This document shows positions 1 to 8,266 of a DNA stretch of 64,000 bases, one piece after another. This DNA is from Nitrincola salilacus (lineage in GTDB: Bacteria > Pseudomonadota > Gammaproteobacteria > Pseudomonadales > Balneatricaceae), in contig NZ_CP176580.1 of NCBI RefSeq assembly GCF_046271865.1, positions 2,418,001-2,482,000 on the forward strand, written 5' to 3'. A model generated the notes under the pieces. That model was given only the letters and a program-made list of their open reading frames with translations. It ran no database searches and was not told where the DNA came from. How positions within the stretch are numbered: the first letter of the stretch is position 1; every line of letters begins with the position of its first letter. The position numbers and the translations under genes were made by a program.

Positions 1-526
1 GATGGAGATCTCGGTAAGCCGGATTGGCAACAGCGCACAATAGGCTGTCAGTCAGGCGCTCAAAATGCAGTCCTTTTCCCAGCGCTGAAGCCTCTCCGTA
101 ACGCACCACAAAATCAACATCATCGTTACGAAAGCTACTCACTGCCTCACTTGCCGAGATGCGAAGATCAATATCCGGGCACGCCTGATGAAAGTCAGCG
201 AGCCGGGGTATTAACCATTTGGCCCCAAATGAGGGCGGCACACTGATCACGACTTGTCGATGTGTTGTCGTAATCCGCCGTAGCGCATCGTCCATTATGC
301 CCAGACCGGCAACTACTGCACCATATAAGCTGCTGCCCTCATCAGTCAGCTCTACCCCTCTTGGCTTTCTCACAAACAGAGAGATACCCAGATCTGTTTC
401 CATACGTCGGATTCTTTGAGCGACTGCGCTCTGAGTCAGGTGTAGCTCTTCTGCAGCCTTACGAAAATTCAGGTGCCTGGCTACCGCTTCAAAGATACGT
501 AATCCATTCAGGTTTGCTGCTCTCAT
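1..526 (-). CDS. LysR family transcriptional regulator, GcvA-like (3' end outside window)
   Basis: DNA-binding regulator of the LysR family, reading leftward and cut by the window edge, so only about 175 N-terminal residues are visible. Residues 5-65 form the winged helix-turn-helix (NLNGLRIFEAVARHLNF..., then AAEELHLTQSAVAQRIRRME), and the substrate-binding domain begins near residue 90 with VVISVPPSFGAKWLIPRL, a wording typical of GcvA-type members. The ATG at 524-526 is chosen because it starts directly before the helix-turn-helix. It is divergent from the DMT transporter at 649, a common arrangement in which the regulator controls the exporter; that link is inference. The effector is unknown. 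Confidence 0.9.
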   Translation of the reverse strand, partial: MRAANLNGLRIFEAVARHLNFRKAAEELHLTQSAVAQRIRRMETDLGISLFVRKPRGVELTDEGSSLYGAVVAGLGIMDDALRRITTTHRQVVISVPPSFGAKWLIPRLADFHQACPDIDLRISASEAVSSFRNDDVDFVVRYGEASALGKGLHFERLTDSLLCAVANPAYRDLH

Positions 527-648
527 GTCTCACCTTGAGTGTAGATTTTCTTCAGTCTAGCACAAGAAATTCGCGTTTGTTCTTACGGTCTTGGGGGAAC
601 ACACTTTGTCTTACTAACTATCCATTCAGGCAAGTAAGCAGGCTATAT

Positions 649-1575
649 ATGCGCACATTGACTATTATCGCTTTCATCACGCTTGGCGTGATCTGGGGCA
701 GTAACTTCATCTTTATGAAATGGGCTGCAGAGGTTATCACTCCCAGCCAGACCACGCTGTTACGCGTGTTGTTCGGGTTTCTGCCACTGTTTGGATTCGC
801 ACTGTGCATCAAAGCGTTGAAATGGGCTGATCTGCGTCACTGGTATCATTTCGTTGTGATGTCACTGCTCGCAACCGCCGTGTATTACTTGGCTTTCGCC
901 AAGGGTACTGCGCTTTTGCCTTCCAGTGTCGCCGGTATGCTCAGTGGCTCTATACCGCTGTTCACTTTTCTGGCTGCACTGATATTTCTGCGCGACGAAC
1001 CTATCAATCGGAGCTCAATGAGTGGCACTGTGCTTGGGTTTATCGGTGTGCTTATCATCGCTCAGCCATGGAACAGTTCAGGCTCTGTCAGCATTGAAGG
1101 TGTGCTCTATATGCTGGGTGGCGCTTTATGCGTCGGAGTGTCTTTCGTGTATGCGAAGATATTTATCAAACCGCTGGAGATCGCTCCGCTGGCATTGGCT
1201 ACTTATCAGACAGGATTCGCCACGATCCTTCTGTTTGCGACGACTGAAACCAGCAACATATCCTTCATTCTTGGGGATCTGAAAGCACTGATTGCCATGG
1301 TGATCGGTCTTGGCATACTGGGTACCGGGCTCGCGTATATCATCTACTATTTTCTGGTCAATCAGATGGGTGCCATAGCTGCTTCCGGTGTCACTTATAT
1401 TCCACCGATAGTTGCCTTGCTGATCGGATTCACCCTGGTTGGAGAAGATATTAGATCATCGGATTTACTGGCAGTGGTCTTGATTCTAACAGGGGTATGG
1501 CTGGTGCAGCGCGCACGTATTCAGATGGAGAAAGCACCCTTGTCTGCTACGAGATGCTCTGAGAGTCGAGTGTAA
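649..1575 (+). CDS. DMT superfamily (EamA) transporter
   Basis: Integral membrane transporter of the drug/metabolite (EamA) family, 308 residues, the usual size. Two EamA repeats are visible, each of about five hydrophobic helices. The first opens with ITLGVIWGSNFIFMKWA, the second with GVLYMLGGALCVGVSFVYAK near residue 150. The frame stays open upstream to 361, but the ATG at 649 is preferred because the protein then begins at the first helix, as in the family, and the upstream part overlaps the divergent LysR gene. The substrate is probably an amino acid or small metabolite moved outward, but nothing in the sequence fixes it. Confidence 0.88.
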   Translation: MRTLTIIAFITLGVIWGSNFIFMKWAAEVITPSQTTLLRVLFGFLPLFGFALCIKALKWADLRHWYHFVVMSLLATAVYYLAFAKGTALLPSSVAGMLSGSIPLFTFLAALIFLRDEPINRSSMSGTVLGFIGVLIIAQPWNSSGSVSIEGVLYMLGGALCVGVSFVYAKIFIKPLEIAPLALATYQTGFATILLFATTETSNISFILGDLKALIAMVIGLGILGTGLAYIIYYFLVNQMGAIAASGVTYIPPIVALLIGFTLVGEDIRSSDLLAVVLILTGVWLVQRARIQMEKAPLSATRCSESRV

Positions 1576-1596
1576 TCCCGGCTAACATCCCTCTGT

Positions 1597-2829
1597 TTAT
1601 CTGGTAGTGCGATCCAGCTCCATCACCTCCGTCAATATCCGACAGTCCGCTTCAGACAACTCTGCCTGCTCGGCATAGTCTCGCCACTGGCGTGTCACTT
1701 TGGCGATCTCTTTGATAATGCTTTCTGCCTGGATTGTCGAAAGCCCAAAGTGCTGAGAGGCAGACAGCGCATTTTCAAGTGAGCTTTCGCGCCCCTTCTG
1801 CCCCACTCCTATCGCTTGAAGATGAAACTGACCAGGCTGAGGAACAACATCATAGGCAGGTGTCAGGCGGTAATGATGATCAGATATGTTCTTCAGCAGC
1901 CCATGATTGCGCAGATGATCATCCGAGTTGCCCACCAGGATATTAAAAACCATTCTGCGGAACAGTTCGGTTTTATCCTGTTCTGCCCTATCACCAATCT
2001 GGTCAATCAGGCTGGCCAGACGCGGGTATGCGTACTGGACAGGTACGTCATCCACCCGCACTCGTGGCTGGTACATCAGGGCGTGCGCACTGATAAAGTG
2101 TAAACGTCGTCCTGCCGCGGTTTGATCAAATCGCCGGACCAGCAGCACATGCCTTCCACCGGCTCTGATCAGACGGGTATGGCAGGCATTGATACCGCAC
2201 TCTCTCATCATCAGATAACACATCTGCTCGGCTGCCGCCTGATCAAACAGATCTTCTGGCCTGTTGAACTTGGCAATCCATAAAGCTCCCATCTCATCCT
2301 GCACAACAGACTTTGGCCTTGCTCCGCCCATGGATGAACCCGGCTCAAAAAGCCGGACAACTTCTGGCGTCAGAAGGTTACTTTCCAACAGGTCACTGAT
2401 CCCTTTATCCAAAGCCAGCAGATGCTTTAAAGACTCGAACTCAGGGGTGGATTTGGGTCGGGTACGAGAGAGCGAAAAGCTCAATGCGCCCACACCGGCT
2501 CCGCGTGTTGCCAGCAGCTCTTCAACGGCATTGCGCGGCGTGCGCTTGTGCAGCGTATACATCAAACGCTTGCCCCAGTTATCAGGGCCTGCATCCAACA
2601 GAACGGCAGGTATCTGATTCTGCCCGGCAAATATCTGTGGCGTATTAACCAGCGGCAGGTTGATAGGGTCAAATGCAAAAGCATCCGGCCGGTTCAGGTA
2701 TGACTTACCGTAAAAGAAGACGCTGCGTCGCGATTCCAGTATCAACCGCCCTGCCAGTACAGACTCCTCCTCATCGGGCAGCTCGACGAATACATACGCG
2801 CTGAATATTTCGTCATGCTCAGAAGTCAT
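1597..2829 (-). CDS. hipA: HipA family serine/threonine kinase toxin
   Basis: Kinase component of a HipBA-type type II toxin-antitoxin module. In E. coli HipA phosphorylates glutamyl-tRNA synthetase; the target here is unknown. Counting from the ATG at 2829 (410 residues), the N-terminal subdomain carries GPDNWGK near 82, the ATP loop SSMGGARPK sits at about 165-173, the strand lysine in LWIAKF near 187, the catalytic loop NILVGNSDDHLRNHG at about 296-310, and the metal-binding aspartate in PAYDVVPQ near 327. All kinase residues appear intact. An alternative ATG lies six bases upstream at 2835. The start overlaps the end of the hipB-like gene, as expected for translational coupling. Confidence 0.9.
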   Translation of the reverse strand: MTSEHDEIFSAYVFVELPDEEESVLAGRLILESRRSVFFYGKSYLNRPDAFAFDPINLPLVNTPQIFAGQNQIPAVLLDAGPDNWGKRLMYTLHKRTPRNAVEELLATRGAGVGALSFSLSRTRPKSTPEFESLKHLLALDKGISDLLESNLLTPEVVRLFEPGSSMGGARPKSVVQDEMGALWIAKFNRPEDLFDQAAAEQMCYLMMRECGINACHTRLIRAGGRHVLLVRRFDQTAAGRRLHFISAHALMYQPRVRVDDVPVQYAYPRLASLIDQIGDRAEQDKTELFRRMVFNILVGNSDDHLRNHGLLKNISDHHYRLTPAYDVVPQPGQFHLQAIGVGQKGRESSLENALSASQHFGLSTIQAESIIKEIAKVTRQWRDYAEQAELSEADCRILTEVMELDRTTR

Positions 2830-3133
2830 TGTCATACTCTTTTCGGCTCTGCCGGATTCTACGTGGCAGATCAAAGTTCAATGCGAGCAGGTCCTGCTCC
2901 GGCTCGATGATATGAGCAAGCGCTTCCACCCGTCCGTAGAGTGCCAGCAGGGTTGCCAGGTTGCCCATCGTCACACCTGGATAGCCCTGTTCAATTCTGC
3001 GGATGGTAACGCGAGATAACCCTGTGCGAGCCTGAACCTCTGCCTGCGTCCAGCGCCGGCTCTTGCGTGCAATCTGAAGATGTTCGCCTAACTGCTGCAA
3101 TGCAATTTCAGATGGGGATGACAGATTTTTCAT
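2819..3133 (-). CDS. hipB: HipB-like XRE family antitoxin/repressor
   Basis: Small DNA-binding antitoxin, partner of the HipA kinase directly downstream, with which it overlaps by about 10 bases. The XRE helix-turn-helix spans roughly residues 12-70 (LGEHLQIARKSRRWTQAEVQARTGLSRVTIRRIEQG, quoted in parts). The frame is open to an ATG at 3187 (122 residues), but I prefer the ATG at 3131-3133 (104 residues). The stretch between the two starts is almost wholly a nested palindrome that looks like the operator, and the shorter protein begins about 12 residues before the DNA-binding domain as usual. Neither start has a clear Shine-Dalgarno site. By family analogy HipB represses the operon and HipA enhances repression. 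Confidence 0.85.
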   Translation of the reverse strand: MKNLSSPSEIALQQLGEHLQIARKSRRWTQAEVQARTGLSRVTIRRIEQGYPGVTMGNLATLLALYGRVEALAHIIEPEQDLLALNFDLPRRIRQSRKEYDNDF

Positions 3134-3137
3134 AGAA

Positions 3138-3186
3138 TGAATACCATAATGTTCCTTATAGCGCTTAAAGGAAACTATAGTATTCA
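3138..3186. promoter_or_regulatory. nested palindromic operator of the hipBA operon
   Basis: An inner dyad at 3152-3173 has arms TTCCTT and AAGGAA around a central AGCGCT, matching its reverse complement at 18 of 22 positions. An outer dyad has arms 3138-3148 (TGAATACCATA) and 3176-3186 (TATAGTATTCA), one mismatch between arms, almost the same centre. It lies just upstream of the preferred hipB start. TCC/GGA half-sites recall the E. coli HipB operator, though the spacing differs. The assignment is inference from position and symmetry. Confidence 0.65.
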
Positions 3187-3216
3187 TTTATGTATGATGC
3201 AAATAGACGCTGAAAC

Positions 3217-3909
3217 TTAAGCCAGCGCCTCTCTGACTGCCCGGGCCGCATGAATCGCGGTGGTGTCATACAGGGGTGTTGTTGTATCCGATGGGCTGAC
3301 CAGTAATGCAATCTCGGTACAGCCGAGGATGACGGCCTGCGCACCGCGTTGCTCAAGTGAGGCGATAATCTCGAGATAACGTGTGCGTGAGCTGGACTCG
3401 ATCTTGCCCAGACACAATTCGGAGTAGATGATGCGATGCACATCATCACGTTCAGGCTCATCCGGTACCAGCACCTCGATACCGAAATGATCTTCCAGTC
3501 GGGAGCGGTAAAAGGGCTGCTCCATCGTGAAGCGTGTGCCCAGTAGTCCAACCCGCTGAATCCCATCCTGCCTGAGTACTTCGGCGGTGGCATCGGCAAT
3601 ATGCAGTATCGGGATATCGATAGCCGCCTGGATCTGATCGGCAACCTTGTGCATCGTGTTGGTACAGATCAGCAGAAAATCAGCGCCACCCGCTTCAACC
3701 GAGCGTGCTGCTTCACTCAGAATTCGTCCTGTTTCATCCCATTCACCACGATGCTGCAGGGCTTCGATCTCAGCAAAGTCGACGCTGTGAAGCACCACTT
3801 TGGCTGAGTGCAGGCCACCCAGCGCCTGTTTGACGCCCTGGTTGATTGCCTGATAGTAACTGACGGTAGATTCCCAGCTCATGCCGCCCAACAAACCGAT
3901 CGTTTTCAT
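3217..3909 (-). CDS. aspartate/glutamate racemase family protein
   Basis: Cofactor-independent amino-acid racemase of the Asp/Glu racemase family, 230 residues, the normal size for YgeA-type enzymes. The start MKTIGLLGGMSWESTVSYY is characteristic. The two catalytic cysteines are present: one in LLICTNTMHK near residue 83, the other in ILGCTEIALL near residue 197. Enzymes of this type interconvert L and D forms of amino acids such as homoserine or aspartate; the substrate cannot be read from sequence. The gene ends 84 bases before hipB and is preceded by a short tandem repeat at 3951-3980. Confidence 0.88.
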   Translation of the reverse strand: MKTIGLLGGMSWESTVSYYQAINQGVKQALGGLHSAKVVLHSVDFAEIEALQHRGEWDETGRILSEAARSVEAGGADFLLICTNTMHKVADQIQAAIDIPILHIADATAEVLRQDGIQRVGLLGTRFTMEQPFYRSRLEDHFGIEVLVPDEPERDDVHRIIYSELCLGKIESSSRTRYLEIIASLEQRGAQAVILGCTEIALLVSPSDTTTPLYDTTAIHAARAVREALA

Positions 3910-3950
3910 TGTCTCTCCCTGTTGTTTATGGCACGCAAATAAATGACAGC

Positions 3951-3980
3951 TAAGTTAATGATACGTAAGTTAATGCCACG
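3951..3980. repeat. 15-bp tandem direct repeat
   Basis: Two copies of a 15-mer, TAAGTTAATGATACG and TAAGTTAATGCCACG, lie head to tail and are followed by TAACT; 13 of 15 bases agree. They sit about 40-70 bases upstream of the racemase start. They could be a direct-repeat operator or a replication-slippage product. Confidence 0.6.
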
Positions 3981-4030
3981 TAACTCTTATTACTCGAAAT
4001 AATGGATTAAGTTCCCTTTAATGAGCAGAA

Positions 4031-4516
4031 TCATTCAGATTTGCGCCGGATGCCGATCACCCTGCCCGCCTTGTCGGGTCGTGGTAGGTTGTGGTGTGCT
4101 GCCAGTAACTGATCAACCTGCTGCTGAACCCCTGGCGGGAAAGGCGCTGCTCGACGCTCGGCCATGCCGACGTGCATGGTGATCACCTCATTCGTAGCGG
4201 CCAGCCAGCCTTCAGTGGCGTGGATCATCTGATGGAAAAAGTGCAGACGCTTGCTGTCAGCATCCAGCAGTTGCGTATAGATCAGATAGGGCTCATCGCA
4301 CTGCAACTCACGGTCATAGGTGACATGCATCTCGAGCGCAAAGGATGATCCACCCTCTCGTGTCGGATACTCTGCATCCATCCCCAGATGAGCCAGCAGC
4401 GCGTCAGTGGCGTGGTCAAATGCCAGTACATAATAAGCCACATTCATATGCTGGTTGTAATCGATCCACTCGGGCAGTACCTTGCCCTCACCCAGTAAGA
4501 GAAGCTGCTCAGACAT
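4031..4516 (-). CDS. acyl-CoA thioesterase, hot-dog fold
   Basis: Hot-dog fold thioesterase of 161 residues that hydrolyses a CoA thioester. The N-terminal segment PEWIDYNQHMNVAYYVLAFDHATD contains the Asp-x-x-x-His-Met pattern of 4-hydroxybenzoyl-CoA-type thioesterases. This exact wording is close to the betainyl-CoA thioesterases of carnitine degradation as I remember them, so that substrate is plausible but not shown. There is no carnitine cluster nearby: the gene stands alone, divergent from efpL. Confidence 0.78.
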   Translation of the reverse strand: MSEQLLLLGEGKVLPEWIDYNQHMNVAYYVLAFDHATDALLAHLGMDAEYPTREGGSSFALEMHVTYDRELQCDEPYLIYTQLLDADSKRLHFFHQMIHATEGWLAATNEVITMHVGMAERRAAPFPPGVQQQVDQLLAAHHNLPRPDKAGRVIGIRRKSE

Positions 4517-4706
4517 GTTTCAGAATCCTCAAAAAAATCTGTATTCAGAGATCGAATCATAACCCGGAGTGGAATACAATTCGCCACCGGCAGTTATGAC
4601 TGTCGCCAAACAGACTCCAGAGCCTACTCAACTGTACAGGTGTCGATCCGATGCACCCGGGATAAGAGTCGGCCGGCCAACAAGACAACTTTCTGAGAAG
4701 AAAACC

Positions 4707-5273
4707 ATGCCAAAGGCATCTGAAATCAAACGCGGCCATGTCGTCGAGATCAACGGCAACCTCTATATAGCCCAGACTGTCGATGTAAAAAGCCCCTCGG
4801 CACGTGGTGCTGCAACGCTGTATAAAGTGCGCTTCAGCCAGGTTCCCGGCGGCCGCAAGCATGAAGAAACCTATGTTGGTGACGACATCATCAAAGATAT
4901 ACAGCTGGAAAGGCGTCGTGTTTCCTACCTGTACCGTGAAGACAATCTGCTGACCTTTATGGATGCAGAGGACTATAGCCAGTACGGCATCGATCAGGAA
5001 ACCATTGAAGATCAGATTCCATTCATCTGTGATGGTATGGATGGCCTGATGGCCCTGCTGGTCGATGGCAACATGATCGCTCTGGCCCTGCCACCAACGG
5101 TGGTGATGGAGATTATCGAAACCGTACCGGCGATGAAGTCTGCCAGTGCTACCAGCCGCACCAAACCTGCCCTGTTCGCGACAGGTCTGGAGCTTCAGGT
5201 GCCTGAGTACCTTGAAACTGGCGACAAGGTGAAGATCAATACCGAAACCGGCAAGTACCTGTCACGGGCTTGA
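4707..5273 (+). CDS. efpL: elongation factor P-like protein EfpL (YeiP)
   Basis: Translation factor of the EF-P family that relieves ribosome stalling. 188 residues in three beta-barrel domains, the family length. It is assigned to the EfpL/YeiP branch because the loop that reaches the peptidyl-transferase centre reads SPSARGAATLY, placing Arg at residue 33 instead of the modified Lys of classical EF-P, and because the C-terminal RNKPA-type segment (SRTKPALFATGLELQVPEYL) follows YeiP. The frame is open upstream to 4569, but the ATG at 4707 gives MPKASEIKRG, matching family N-termini. No modification enzyme (EpmA/B) is next to it, consistent with the unmodified-arginine type. Confidence 0.93.
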   Translation: MPKASEIKRGHVVEINGNLYIAQTVDVKSPSARGAATLYKVRFSQVPGGRKHEETYVGDDIIKDIQLERRRVSYLYREDNLLTFMDAEDYSQYGIDQETIEDQIPFICDGMDGLMALLVDGNMIALALPPTVVMEIIETVPAMKSASATSRTKPALFATGLELQVPEYLETGDKVKINTETGKYLSRA

Positions 5274-5304
5274 TGCACTGTTGAAACTCAGGCTGCCGCG
5301 CCAC

Positions 5305-6177
5305 TCACTCGGCCAGCAGCCTGTCACCCACTGCTATTCTTACACCCTCTCCTGATGACAAAATGGCATTCTGCCCAAAGAATGCACCTTTGAGTGTCGG
5401 TTGGGTATTCATCGCAGCCAGCGTGCGCAAAGGCTCGGCAGGCTCTGAGATCTGCCCCGTTTGTTGATCGACGGTGGTAATTTTGCAACGCTGGCAGGGT
5501 TTGCGTATCCCCAGTTCATATGCCCCGCTCTGCTCTCTCACTTGCTTCCAACCATCCTCCGCAAAGGGTTGCCCTGCACCATCAATATCACGCAGCACGA
5601 TACTGGGACGAAAGCGCTCCATACCCACCGGGCTGGCACCACGCTCACGTAACTGTTGATTCAATGCATCAAGAGACGCTTCAGTGGTAATCAAAAAAGG
5701 AAAACCATCAGAAAAGGCTGTATGGGCTTCTTCATCCTGTAAATAGTTGGGGTCAACGTTCCTCCGGGTATCATCGGCAAAGCGAACCAGATGCAGCTTC
5801 TGCCCCTTGAACTCACCCAGTACCGTCGTCAGCCAGGTGGATGCCTCATCACCGGCATCCAGCGCTTTGCACTGATCACCCCACACCACAACATCGCGCT
5901 GAACGGATGCCTCCAGTTGCAGCGGGACTTTGAGATCATCAAACCCTTTGAGATCATCAGCATCAGGATTCGACAACACCAGTGACTGATCCGATAGTGC
6001 CACTCGAATGGTCGCCATCTTGGGTATCTGGCGCTGAGTAACAAAATGACCCTCATCATCCACGATCATCCAGTTACGATCATGGGCCAGCCCACGAACA
6101 CCCAACTGAGCGTCGTTCAATGAGATTCCCTGCAGGGATTTAACGGGATAGATAGTCAGCGCAACCACTTCAAACAT
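5305..6177 (-). CDS. MOSC domain protein (YcbX/mARC-like, without ferredoxin domain)
   Basis: Molybdenum-cofactor-binding MOSC protein of 290 residues. The N-terminal MOSC_N barrel starts with VVALTIYPVKSLQGISL and the core MOSC domain ends with the conserved cysteine segment RKPCQRCKITTVD near residue 235, where the first Cys would bind Mo. Homologues reduce N-hydroxylated bases using a ferredoxin module; the C-terminal [2Fe-2S] domain found in YcbX is absent here, so any electron partner must be separate. The ATG at 6177 is chosen because AGGA lies eight bases upstream; a second ATG at 6186 has no usable spacing. Convergent with efpL. Confidence 0.85.
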   Translation of the reverse strand: MFEVVALTIYPVKSLQGISLNDAQLGVRGLAHDRNWMIVDDEGHFVTQRQIPKMATIRVALSDQSLVLSNPDADDLKGFDDLKVPLQLEASVQRDVVVWGDQCKALDAGDEASTWLTTVLGEFKGQKLHLVRFADDTRRNVDPNYLQDEEAHTAFSDGFPFLITTEASLDALNQQLRERGASPVGMERFRPSIVLRDIDGAGQPFAEDGWKQVREQSGAYELGIRKPCQRCKITTVDQQTGQISEPAEPLRTLAAMNTQPTLKGAFFGQNAILSSGEGVRIAVGDRLLAE

Positions 6178-6352
6178 TATCAACATCCTGTGACTGAATA
6201 CGGGCGGGAAGCGATTGATTGTAGCGAGATATATTCAGTAATTAAATGCAGGATCGGGAGTTGAGGCGAAAATCTCCATCGGCTGCTAGAATTCTGAATC
6301 AACACGACTACTACAACTTATTCTTCCTCAATCAGTAATCAAGGAGTGAACC

Positions 6353-6778
6353 ATGTCAGAACAACAGACCTTACAGGGGCAATGCCTTTGTGGAGCCGTC
6401 AGTCTGGAAGCGACTGTTCAGAACCAGAGCGTTGGCGCCTGCCACTGCAGCATCTGCCGTAAATGGGGTGGTGGACCACTGATGGCACTGGAATGTGGAG
6501 ATGATGTTAAATTCGGCGGAGAAGCGCATATCGGGGTATTCAACTCATCAGAATGGGCCGAGCGTGGCTTCTGTCGTGATTGTGGCACCCACCTCTTTTA
6601 TCGTCTTAAGGGGGGCGGCTTCCATGCCATTCCGGCTGGGTTGTTTGCGAATGAGCAGTGGCAGTTTGACCATCAGGTATTCATTGATGAAAAACCGGCC
6701 TATTACGACTTTGCCAATACAACGAAGAACATGACAGGTGCCGAGGTGTTTGCACAGTTTGGTGCGTCTCAGGAGTGA
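6353..6778 (+). CDS. GFA (CENP-V/GFA) domain zinc protein
   Basis: Small zinc protein of the glutathione-dependent formaldehyde-activating (GFA) family, 141 residues. The zinc ligands are clear: CLCGAV near residue 12, CHCSICRKWGG near residue 31, and CRDCGTHL near residue 75. Members of this family are widely annotated as formaldehyde-active but few have proven activity, so no reaction is assigned. A good ribosome site (AAGGAG, about seven bases away) precedes the ATG. Confidence 0.88.
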   Translation: MSEQQTLQGQCLCGAVSLEATVQNQSVGACHCSICRKWGGGPLMALECGDDVKFGGEAHIGVFNSSEWAERGFCRDCGTHLFYRLKGGGFHAIPAGLFANEQWQFDHQVFIDEKPAYYDFANTTKNMTGAEVFAQFGASQE

Positions 6779-6814
6779 GCAGGAGATGTCAGGCGATGTC
6801 ATGGGTAAGTTGGC

Positions 6815-7444
6815 GTGATTGAGTGCATCTACCATGTTATTGAACCTGACAGCCCCCTGCCGCGTCACTGGCTGATGCCTGATGAGCTGCAGTATCTGGA
6901 TGGAGTCAGCAGCAAACGGCAATATGAGTTTTGTTATGGCAGAGCGTTGGTACGATCCTATCTGTGCACACAACGCCAGATACCCTTCCACGACGTCATC
7001 ATCTCCCTCCCGACCGGGACTGCACCTGAGCTTAGTGTGGCGGGTCTGGATTATCCCCTGTCGATCAGCCACTCTGGTAATGCCATCGGCGTGGCTATTG
7101 GGGTGGCTATTGGAGTGGTTATTGGAGGAGCCATCAGCGCAGATCAGGCGGTCGGACTGGATATAGAAAGGATGAAAAAAAGACGCTATCTTTCTGATTT
7201 TTATAAACAGTTCGGAATATTCAAAGAAGTACCGAAATCACTTGTCGACTTTTATCAGACCTGGACTGCCGGGGAGGCCTACAGCAAACTCAGTGGCACT
7301 CCCCTGCTTCAGGTGCTGGCAGAGCCTTTGCCAACTCAGTTGCTGACAGAGCACCGGCAGTTGGACGATATCATGCTCTGCCTGTGCTACCGAAAACCTG
7401 CCAACATAAACTGGCATCTAATCGCTCAGTTGCCAGACAGATAG
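6815..7444 (+). CDS. 4'-phosphopantetheinyl transferase (Sfp-type) with internal repeat
   Basis: Transfers phosphopantetheine from CoA to a carrier-protein serine. 209 residues from a GTG start at 6815. Family marks: HSG at 86-88, the Mg-binding VGLDIE at 113-118, and WTAGEAYSK at 150-158, corresponding to the usual W-[ST]-x-KEA-x-x-K although the Lys before Glu is Gly here. Between HSG and GLDIE lies a hydrophobic four-fold repeat (GVAI GVAI GVVI GGAI) encoded by a 12-bp minisatellite. No polyketide or peptide synthase lies in the window, so the carrier protein is unknown. The GTG has only a weak ribosome site. Confidence 0.75.
   Translation: MIECIYHVIEPDSPLPRHWLMPDELQYLDGVSSKRQYEFCYGRALVRSYLCTQRQIPFHDVIISLPTGTAPELSVAGLDYPLSISHSGNAIGVAIGVAIGVVIGGAISADQAVGLDIERMKKRRYLSDFYKQFGIFKEVPKSLVDFYQTWTAGEAYSKLSGTPLLQVLAEPLPTQLLTEHRQLDDIMLCLCYRKPANINWHLIAQLPDR
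7088..7135 (+). repeat. 12-bp minisatellite inside the phosphopantetheinyl transferase gene
   Basis: Four in-frame 12-bp units (GGCGTGGCTATT, GGGGTGGCTATT, GGAGTGGTTATT, then the diverged GGAGGAGCCATC) encode GVAI, GVAI, GVVI, GGAI. Slippage would change the protein in four-residue steps without shifting the frame. Confidence 0.85.
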
Positions 7445-7465
7445 CAGTCAGACAGCTTTGATTAG

Positions 7466-8266
7466 CTACTCTTTATCCTGCTCCCAAACCGGGTGACGCT
7501 TCTCGATAAAAGCAGCGATCCCCTCTTTGGCATCGTCAATCTGCAGATTCTTTGCCATCACCTCGCTGGTCAGCGCATAGGCATCCGGCTCACTCATCTC
7601 CAGTTGCTGATAAAAAGCCTCTTTGCCGATACGTAGTGTGTTACCCGATTTGGCTGCAATTTTATTGGCCAGTGCCCAGGTCTCCTCCTGTAGCGCATCA
7701 TCCTCCACCACCTGACTGACCAGTCCATAAGCGAGCGCAGTATTCGCGTCGATAGGATCACCCGTCAGCAACAGTTGCATTGCCTGCTTGGGTTGCACAT
7801 TACGTGTCAGCGCCACCATTGGTGTAGAACAGAACAGGCCGATATGAACACCCGGGGTCGCGAAGCGGGCTGAGCGAGCTGCCACCGCAAGATCGCAGCT
7901 CGCCACCAACTGACAACCAGCAGCCGTTGCCAGGCTTTGAACACAGGCAATCACTGGCTGCGGCAAGCGCCGAATACTCAGCATCAACTCACTGCAACGG
8001 TTGAACAGCATCTGATGGAAGACCTGATCAGCACATGAGACCTCTTTAAGATCATGTCCGGCACAGAACACCGGGCCATTGGCTGATAAGACAACCACGC
8101 GGATGGAAGGCGTTGCTGCTATCTGGTCCAGCTCGGCCTGGAGGGTCGCGATCAAATCAAGTGACAGGCTGTTGCGGGCCTTAGGTCGATTGAGGGTCAG
8201 CCAGGCTACGCCTTTCTCATCCATGCGTAAAAGCTGTGTGTCTCCCAAAGCAGTGGCAGAGGTCAT
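7466..8266 (-). CDS. crotonase-fold protein (ECHDC3-like), catalytic Glu residues absent
   Basis: Enoyl-CoA hydratase/isomerase family fold, 266 residues. CoA-binding and oxyanion segments are present (FCAGHDLKE near 68, SLATAAGCQLVASCDLAV near 110). The first catalytic glutamate of true hydratases, normally in GGGCELA, is Gln here (AAGCQL), and the second, normally in G-x-P-E, is replaced in ATPGVHIGLFCSTP. That pattern resembles the ECHDC3 group, whose activity is not settled. Hydratase activity is therefore unlikely; another acyl-CoA reaction or binding role is possible. It stands alone, convergent with the phosphopantetheinyl transferase gene. Confidence 0.82.
   Translation of the reverse strand: MTSATALGDTQLLRMDEKGVAWLTLNRPKARNSLSLDLIATLQAELDQIAATPSIRVVVLSANGPVFCAGHDLKEVSCADQVFHQMLFNRCSELMLSIRRLPQPVIACVQSLATAAGCQLVASCDLAVAARSARFATPGVHIGLFCSTPMVALTRNVQPKQAMQLLLTGDPIDANTALAYGLVSQVVEDDALQEETWALANKIAAKSGNTLRIGKEAFYQQLEMSEPDAYALTSEVMAKNLQIDDAKEGIAAFIEKRHPVWEQDKE

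Noticed and set aside
361..648. N-terminal extension of the DMT transporter frame
   Set aside because: It overlaps the divergent LysR gene and precedes the first transport helix; the ATG at 649 matches family N-termini.
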